Shown piece by piece: positions 16,088-21,761 of a stretch of 21,761 nt of DNA. Position numbers and translations under genes: made by a program. How positions within the stretch are numbered: position 1 is the first letter of the stretch; the number at the start of each line of letters is the position of its first letter. Source of the stretch: Chara braunii (lineage: Eukaryota > Streptophyta > Charophyceae > Charales > Characeae); the NCBI GenBank assembly GCA_003427395.1, contig BFEA01000058.1:2611256-2633016 (forward strand), in the 5' to 3' direction. Under the pieces are notes generated by a model. That model ran no database searches, had not been told where the DNA came from, and was given only the letters and a program-made list of their open reading frames with translations.

Positions 16088-17690
16088 ATGGGTGACAGTA
16101 GAGGCTCAGGTGGCCTGGGGATGAGAAAGGCAAGGGCCAGTGCTTCCCAAAACTGCCATTGAGGAGGAAACAGAAAAGGCAAAGCAGGCTGCAGCAGAAG
16201 CCACAGCACTCGTGAAGAGGTTGGAAAAAGAGAAGCAGGCGGTGAAGAAGAAGGCAGAGGCGGTGAAGAAGAAGGCAGAGACTGATGGGAGGTTTGACGA
16301 AACCCATCAGCTTCTGGCTGAATGGATCAGATTAGAGGTAACTAGCTCCCGAAACACCCATACCTTCTGGGATGATAGGATGACTTTAGTGGAGGACAGA
16401 TTGTCCACCATTGAAGCCAAACTGGCTTCCCTTGCTGAGTCTCTCGATCGTCTCGATCAGCGTTTTCCTCATGTACCTGTTCCTCATCCCCCACTTGTCT
16501 ACAGAGTCTACACCTCTTTCTGCATCCCATTCCCAAACATCTTCCTCTGCAACAACTTCAATCAGTTCTCCCAAGATCAGGCCTGCCACTCCTCCAAAGG
16601 GGCAGCAGCTGCAGCTCGGGATGCCGCCACCTGGTTCCTTTGAACTTCCACCTGTGGTCTCAACTATGTTTCAGCCCAGGTACCCCAAGATGTCCCAGCC
16701 TGACAAGTTCACTGGGGATGGCTCCAAAGTGGACGTGACAAACTGGGTGGCTTCGACGAGGTCCTATCTTAGGCGGTTCTCGTGTGCAGAGGTACACAAG
16801 GTCCAGTCCACAATGGCCCTACTTGCTGGGTCTGCATTGAAAAGGGCTACTTTTCAGGCTAGCAAGTCCCAGAAACAGCTGGCTGATTAGGCTGCTGCAG
16901 CAGGCTGGATGGGATTTTACAAGGCGTGGAGGCAAGGTTCACAGACAAGGAAAAAGCTTGCAAGGATGCCGACGAGTTGGTAAGCCTTGGTCAAACGAAG
17001 TACAGGGGTTCCCTGACCAAACTCTATGCAGAATTTGAGCGCCTTACCTCCACCCCTGGTTTGTCCATGTCTGAGAGTGACAAGCTTACTTGGTGTCTCA
17101 GTGCAACCCCTGAGAAATACACCACGGCCCTGTATACTGCAAGACACAAGGACTGGCGGTCCTTTGGCAGAGGGAAGCACCTCCTCTTCCCAGAGTAAGA
17201 GGAAAAGAAAGGGAGGCAATTAGGCCATGGAGTCTGATGATGACTCTGCAATCACTGGCCAAGTGGATCTCCTCCCCGAACCGGCCAGGGTGCAGGAGAA
17301 TCACCAGATCAGGCTGCTCAAAGGTTGGCCCAAGCACTGATGGCTTTTACAAGAAGCAATCAGTCCCAAGGACAAAGGCCTACTTGTTCTAAGGGGTCAG
17401 GTATACACCCGAGTGGTCCTCAACAACAAAACCTTCCCAAGTTTGCCAAGTGTTCAAGCAAGTCTCATGGATGCTTCCTCTTTGCCTTGGGGGGATTTGA
17501 GGATCCTATGAGTCTAGCAAAAGAGGAAGGTCAAGGGAGTTTGTCTGAGATGCGAGGGCCCCAAGCTGAACCACAACAATTGCAGCCATGCAAAAAACTA
17601 GTCAGGCCAGCAGCAACCACAACCACATCTGCTAAACTGAATTCATCCCCCTCAGGAGATGAAACAGCTAATGCGCCTGAATTTTTGTGA
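16088..17690 (+). pseudogene. gag: gag polyprotein, frameshifted
   Basis: Gag builds the virus-like particle and binds element RNA. The likely start is ATG 16088; an upstream ATG at 16069 in a good context hits a stop after eight codons. The N-terminal part (from 16140, another frame) is a charged Lys/Glu/Ala coiled coil with AVKKKAE duplicated, an 18-bp tandem repeat. After a frame change near 16480-16590 a retrotransposon capsid-type segment follows: DKFTGDGSKVDVTNWV, then, after a stop at 16888 and another shift, KYRGSLTKLYAEFERL. A third part has a damaged zinc knuckle encoded at 17542-17583 in a shifted frame, CLRCEGPKLNHNNC, with the His two positions late compared with the usual C-x2-C-x4-H-x4-C. 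At least three breaks make it non-functional. Confidence 0.8.
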
Positions 17691-17699
17691 GGCTGCACA

Positions 17700-18060
17700 G
17701 GGCTCAATATTCTCATACACAACCCTTTGTGGATGAACCTTTATCGGAGGAGGAACATGACCTGCTCTACTCTCTTCACCTTTAATTGGATCAAAATTGA
17801 TCATTCTCAAGCCTCAGATTAACAAAACCAAAATGGAGGCCCTGCTCGACCGTGGAGCAACCGGGAATACATTTCACTCAAGGTTTCAGACCTTGAACAT
17901 CCTTTGGAAATCCAGGTAGGTAACTCACAATCTAATTCGGTCAAATAGGTATTCAAAGGTGTATCATTTATCCACCTTTGATGAGAAAGGGGAACTCGAA
18001 AAATCTTTGAATTTCTTAGTCTTCCCTCACTTTCCCTTTGCTCTTGTTCGAAGTCTGAAG
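17700..18060 (+). pseudogene. Aspartic protease domain, degenerate
   Basis: In Ty3/gypsy elements this domain cleaves Gag-Pol, and its active site is DSG or DTG. Here the matching segment is ALLDRGATGN, with the Asp codon at 17848-17850 and Arg at 17851-17853 in place of Ser/Thr. The following flap and C-terminal half cannot be followed in one frame. It lies between gag and RT as expected. The Asp is kept, but the Ser-to-Arg change and lost frame should inactivate it. Domain limits are approximate. Confidence 0.65.
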
Positions 18061-18288
18061 TGATTGAAAGTCACTAATCCTTCAATTCAATGGGCTCTGC
18101 CCAGTGCTCAATTGAAAAACCCACAGGGTGACCTAAGACCATGTGTCTTAGCTAATCATTACTGGCTGAAAGCCAGGGAGTTCTACAACTTGTCTAAAGA
18201 GACCATCATAAAAAAATGTTTGTGGCTTGTGTCACCCCAAATAGATTCAGACTCCTCCCCTTCTTAGATTGATCTTTCCATTCAACAA

Positions 18289-18759
18289 ATGGTTGACAAG
18301 TTTGTTGATTTAGCTCAGGAGCCTACTAGACTAATCCATAGGCAGACCAAGCATCACATCCAATTTTTGCCTATCTCTACCCCTCCCAAAGGAGGAGTCT
18401 ACAGAATGTCACCTGCTGAATTGGATGAGTTGAGGAAACAATTAGAGTCCTTGTCTGAGAAGGGATGGATCAGGCCCAACTCATTTGAGTACGGGACACC
18501 AATTCTCTTTGTTCCAAAAGGAAATTGTGAACTCGGAATGTGTATAGACCATAGAGGCATGAACAAGATCACTAGGAATAACTTTGAACCCTTGCCTAGG
18601 ATCGATGCCTTGCTCGATATGGTGCAAGGTTGTAGAGTCTTCAGCAAAATCGATCTAAACTCTGGGTATCATCAAATCGAAACGGTTGAAGAGGATGTGC
18701 ATAAGACTGTCTTTAAGACGAGTAGGACACCTACATACGATTTTCAAACCCTTCCTTAA
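18289..18759 (+). pseudogene. pol: Reverse transcriptase, N-terminal half
   Basis: This 156-codon frame covers the fingers and first palm motif. YRMSPAELDELRKQLESL precedes GWIRP and TPILFVPKG, then CIDHRGMNKIT, then PLPRIDALLDMVQG and FSKIDLNSGYHQI, where the Asp of the KIDL motif is the first catalytic aspartate. After KTVFKT the usual stretch with MPFG and NAP is missing: about 20 or more residues are replaced by a short out-of-place segment and a stop. This half is well preserved, which suggests that decay is moderate and unevenly spread. An upstream frame (18064-18267) is probably the degraded linker after protease. Confidence 0.9.
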
Positions 18760-19143
18760 CTGCATAGTTGTTGTATACCTGGATAATATTCTGGTGTTCA
18801 ACAAAGATGGCAAAGAACATGCAGACCACCTCAAGAAAGTTCTGCAGGTCTTAAGAGAGCATAGACATAAACCGAACAAAGAAAAACCATATTTGTTTCC
18901 TTTGTTTTATACTTAGGTCATGTGATTTCTGCAGATGGTTTCTCTCCTGATGTCTCTAAAGTGGTTGTTGTCACGGAATGGCCACAACCACAAACTATAA
19001 GGGACATCAAATATTTCATGGGGTTAGCCTCCTACTACAGGAAGTTCATCAATAACGTTTCCTCTATTGCTACACCCCTGACTAATCTGTTGGCTAAGGA
19101 TGTTTCCTTCAAATGGACAGCCACCTGTGTTGAAGCTACATGA
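18686..19143 (+). pseudogene. pol: Reverse transcriptase, C-terminal half and connection
   Basis: The frame from 18686 regains similarity at FLNCIVVVYLDNILVF. The YxDD box reads YLDN (codons 18776-18787), so the second catalytic aspartate is Asn, a one-base change from GAT to AAT. HADHLKKVLQVLREH, the thumb segment, follows to a break near 18913. A frame that includes 18922-19143 continues with LGHVISADGFSP, then FMGLASYYRKFI and TPLTNLLAK, the typical link to RNase H, ending at TGA 19141. The frame change relative to the N-terminal half, plus the missing MPFG part, shows a deletion around 18715-18760. Confidence 0.88.
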
Positions 19144-19490
19144 TCCTACCTTGCCATTTGTGCTGACAACAGATGCAAGTTGATGCACTCCTCCGGCAAG
19201 ATGATGGGACTGATCTGAAACTAGTGAAATTTACGAGTAAGAAAATAAAGGTGCAGAGAATTCAAGCATCTACCTACGAAACGAATTGTATGCTCTCACT
19301 TGTGCCTTCAAACAGTGGAAACATTTCTTGCGTGGAAATAAGATCTTCTCTGATCACTCCACTTTGCAATGGATGAAGACCCAAGGCGAGCTCAATGCCA
19401 AACTGGCAAGGTACATTTAGTTCATTGATGGATTTTACTTTGAAGTGAAGCACAAGAAGGGGTGCTATACAAAGGTTGTTGATACATTGT
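19144..19490 (+). pseudogene. pol: RNase H domain, degenerate
   Basis: In this family RNase H removes template RNA. Recognisable pieces in successive frames are LPFVLTTDAS near 19150-19180 (the TDAS catalytic Asp is kept, then a stop), KFTSKKIKVQRIQASTYE at 19228 onward, ALTCAFKQWKHFLRG, FSDHSTLQWMKTQGEL (the SDH Asp kept) and, after a stop at 19418, FYFEVKHKKGC. The C-terminal landmark LSRRPDS begins the next frame. A deletion after TDAS removes the usual GAVL segment. Confidence 0.8.
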
Positions 19491-20700
19491 CGCGTAGACC
19501 TGATTCATTTGTTACTATTGTTGATACTTACTCCTTTGGCGATTCCACCAGGCAGACCATCATTGATGCGTTACCTCAGGACCCAATCTTTGACCCCATC
19601 CTTAGGAATCTTCAAACTAACCCCAATTTTGAGTCAAGCTATGCCTCGACTTCAAACATGCTGCAATCAATCAACGAGGGGGAAGAGCAATTGTGTATCC
19701 CTAATGATCGCAAAATCATTGCTCATCTGATTTCCGAGAGTCATGATGCTCATTGTCACTTCCGGTTCTTAAAGACGTATGCTGCCCTGACCCAACATTT
19801 CTATTGGTTTAAGATGAAGGATGATATCCTACACTACTTGGAGACCTGTGAGTTGTGCCAAAGGAACAAGTTCCATAGGGATCCTATGCCACTACTCTAT
19901 CCCTGATGGTCCGGGTGAGTCTCTGTCCATTGATTTTACAACCAAACCACGTGGGATGAGACACGTAATGCTCCACATTGACATATTCTCTAAGTATGTT
20001 GAGTTTATCCCCTTACCTGTTGAGGCCAAGGTACCTCTAGTCAAAAAACTTTTTTGTGATAAGTGGGTGAATGTCCATGGGTGCACATCCTCCATTGTTA
20101 GGGATAGAGATCCCATACTATGCAACGATGACTGACAATCTTTCTGCAAAAAACTTCATTCTAAACAAGACATCACTTCTGGGAGACATTTTGAAGCCCA
20201 CGGAGGGCTTAAGTGATGAGCCAAGTCCTATTTCGAATTTTGCGTCCTGTGATAACACTTGATCAGCAAGACTGGGACAAACATTTGTACAAGGCACAAT
20301 TGATGTATAATACTTGTTCATAGCACTACAGGCTATACACCCTATGGGCTGCATTTTGTCAAAGCTTAAACTAACTCCTGGCAAAAGGACCTAAAGAAAG
20401 CTAGAACTAATATGTTCAAGGCCCAAAAGAGGATGATCCACTATATGGCCAAGTCACTGGGTCTGGGTGAAAAGATCTGAGCTAACTGTCAAGCAGGATA
20501 TCTCAAGAAAGTTGTTACTTGTTTACTACAGCCCATGGCAGGTGCTTGATACTGTGGGGGCAGATCCATTTGGACCCTCCTATGTACTTGTTGTACCCCC
20601 TCACATCAAGAGCTATCCAATCTTCCATGCTTCAAAGTTGCTGCCTTTCAATCCTGTTGAGACATTTTCTAATAGGCCACCGCAGTTTGGACCCTGTTGA
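19491..20700 (+). pseudogene. pol: Integrase, frameshifted
   Basis: It would insert the cDNA into chromosomes. The zinc-binding HHCC domain is complete in the frame ending 19906: SESHDAHCH, then HFYW and CELCQRNK. After a one-frame change the catalytic core starts: LSIDF (Asp at 19932-19934), HIDIFSKYVEFIPL and IVRDRDPIL (second Asp at 20103-20105). The third part, with the Glu, is scrambled around 20150-20230 and then resumes in other frames as LDQQDWDKHLYKAQLMYN. The C-terminal part is read from 20467: ISRKLLLVYYSPWQVLD, SYPIFHASKLLPF and PPQFGP. If read on without the stop at 20698, the frame runs directly into the 3' LTR with VDVVGEV, reminiscent of the start of a chromodomain-like tail. 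Confidence 0.85.
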
Positions 20701-21355
20701 CGTGGTGGGTGAGGTTGCGTGGAACAGGCAGCGCTAATTTCACCAGCGCAGGCCATCTTCCTCCTAATGATGTGCTGGCAGCCATAGCTGAGGCCAGCAA
20801 GCTTCTTCAAGAGCACGGCTGGGCTTAAGGCATTGAGTGTTGCTGGGCTCGTCCTCCTTGGTGTGCTGTTGGGGTTGACAGGGCTGTCGTTGAAGCCCTC
20901 CATTGAAGAGCTCTTCGTAGTGGGAGCCATCTTCTTCTTCATCAAATTTGTGTTCTTCTTCTTCGTCCTGGGAGCTATGCTCCCTTATAGAGAAACTTCA
21001 TCTGCAGTGGGCATCGTGGATTGGTGCAGAGTGGTGTTGGGTTCAGGAGGGTGTGTGGCAATTGGTGGGCTAAGTAGGTTGGGCACTGGTGATTAGAGCG
21101 GCGCCATAGCTACAGCTTGACGTCGAGGGAGGAAGAAGAAGTCTCCCATTCCTGATGAAACTCTGTTTTAATTGGTTTGTGGGTGCTGTAACACGGTTGA
21201 GATCCTGGGAATTTCGTGCTGCTGATTGAGTTGGGGAGAGACGGTATCAAGTTAGAATTGATTACATCGATTCTATTCTTGGTTCTGTCAGCTTCCGTTG
21301 TGTATTCTCCTCATCTGGTTTGGTGTGGATTGCTCTCTTCATGTCGGAATCAACA
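20695..21355 (+). repeat. 3' long terminal repeat
   Basis: It begins TGTTGA and aligns with the 5' LTR to about 21340. It has extra sequence around 20900 (CCTCCATTGAAGAG) and 20989-21000 (AGAGAAACTTCA) not in the 5' copy. TCAACA at 21350-21355 gives a perfect 6-bp terminal inverted repeat and a CA end, my preferred boundary. An end at 21411 would pair with the AAAAG duplication. No polypurine tract precedes it: the bases just upstream are TTTGGACCC. Confidence 0.8.
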
Positions 21356-21761
21356 AGTCACTCTCTCTCCATGCACGTGACGAGTTCTACTTTCATGTTC
21401 AACTTTAATTAAAAAGAGCAATGCCCTTGAGATATGATCGTTTCATTTTTTTTATTATCTCATTCCCTCTGTGTGCGACTAGTTTTGGACCTTCGGTATG
21501 GTATTAAAATTAAATTTGTCCCTCTTAAATTTCTATTTTTATTATTTATTTATTTTGTTACAAAGGGGGGCAGCCTTAAGATATCATTGAATGTATTGGG
21601 CCTGGTAATTCAGATTGATTTTATTGGTGCATTTCAACAGTTCATGGGTGTACCAACTTCGCTAGTGTTGTTAGTTCATCAGGTCTTGGTCTACTCACCC
21701 AGGCCTGAGTATTTCTCTTGTTTGATACTTTTTTGTGCTTCTGCTTTTTTTGCTTAGTTTT
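21356..21761. other. AT-rich flank, no gene recognised
   Basis: T-rich sequence downstream of the retrotransposon. The 107-codon frame at 21434-21757 is a hydrophobic Phe/Leu/Val string typical of T-rich DNA, with no motif. Confidence 0.5.

Larger units (their letters stand above)
13691..21355 (+). mobile_element. Decayed Ty3/gypsy LTR retrotransposon
   Basis: This is one element of about 7.7 kb. It has a 5' LTR, a primer-binding site, a leader of about 1.7 kb, gag, then protease, RT, RNase H and integrase in the Ty3/gypsy order, and a 3' LTR. The LTRs begin TGTTGA, and TCAACA at 21350-21355 is its exact complement at the other end. Coding frames are interrupted by many stops and shifts, and key residues are altered, so it is non-autonomous. 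No convincing target-site duplication flanks 13691/21355; AAAAG at 13686-13690 and 21412-21416 is a weak alternative that would move the 3' boundary to 21411. The LTRs differ enough, roughly 85% identical by eye in sampled parts, to suggest an old insertion. Confidence 0.9.

Noticed and set aside
16069-16095. ATG 16069 as gag start
   Set aside because: It has a good sequence context but meets a stop after eight codons; ATG 16088 gives a Gly/Ser-rich start more like gag.
17230-17260. CTGATGATGACTC in gag, hammerhead-like core
   Set aside because: It lacks GAAA and the other stems, and it lies in gag coding sequence.
13686-21416. AAAAG as the 5-bp target-site duplication of the retrotransposon
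   Set aside because: It needs an LTR end at AA instead of CA and the word is A-rich, so chance is likely; kept only as an alternative.
21661-21690. Minus-strand CTGATGA, possible second hammerhead
   Set aside because: No stem II with GAAAC follows in position and no stem III partner exists.
21434-21757. Hydrophobic 107-codon frame, membrane-protein-like
   Set aside because: T-rich DNA gives Phe/Leu/Val strings by composition; there is no conserved pattern.

Overview
The window looks like repeat-rich nuclear DNA of a eukaryote. It has long GA/CT and GT microsatellites, many diverged tandem duplications, a decayed Ty3/gypsy LTR retrotransposon, short inverted-repeat elements, a SINE-like insert and no bacterial-style operons. 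The gag/pol wording (lysine/alanine coiled-coil gag, a CLRC-type zinc knuckle, a plant-like initiator-methionine tRNA primer site) fits the green plant lineage. A streptophyte alga such as Chara is my best guess, but that rests on family resemblance and not on a search. I see no intact host gene.

Layout. 1-4140 is microsatellites, minisatellites and three copies (A, B, C) of a short element flanked by TTAA-like sites with ACCACCAGTAC termini. 4145-5252 on the minus strand holds two adjacent ORFs sharing a duplicated acidic/basic motif, and upstream of them a short fragment resembling a reverse transcriptase YADD motif. 5600-6505 is a diverged direct repeat, period about 555 bp, whose spacer carries a complete type III hammerhead ribozyme on the minus strand. 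6560-6675 is a truncated fourth inverted-repeat copy (D). 6951-7265 minus has a cysteine-rich, zinc-finger-like ORF. 7270-13690 is mostly non-coding repeat sequence, with a SINE-like segment near 12089-12350.

13691 to about 21355 is one Ty3/gypsy element: 5' LTR, primer-binding site, a long structured leader, gag, protease, reverse transcriptase, RNase H, integrase and 3' LTR. The order is intact, but the frame is broken many times. The protease DSG reads DRG, the RT lacks its MPFG-type segment and its YxDD box reads YLDN. It should be unable to move by itself.

The most notable feature is the hammerhead. All core nucleotides and three stems can be read, and it sits inside a repeated unit, as expected for retrozymes or other elements that produce small circular RNAs. 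A single ambiguous base (N at 6074) lies in its stem I loop next to an 11-bp duplication, so the assembly may have collapsed a longer array there.
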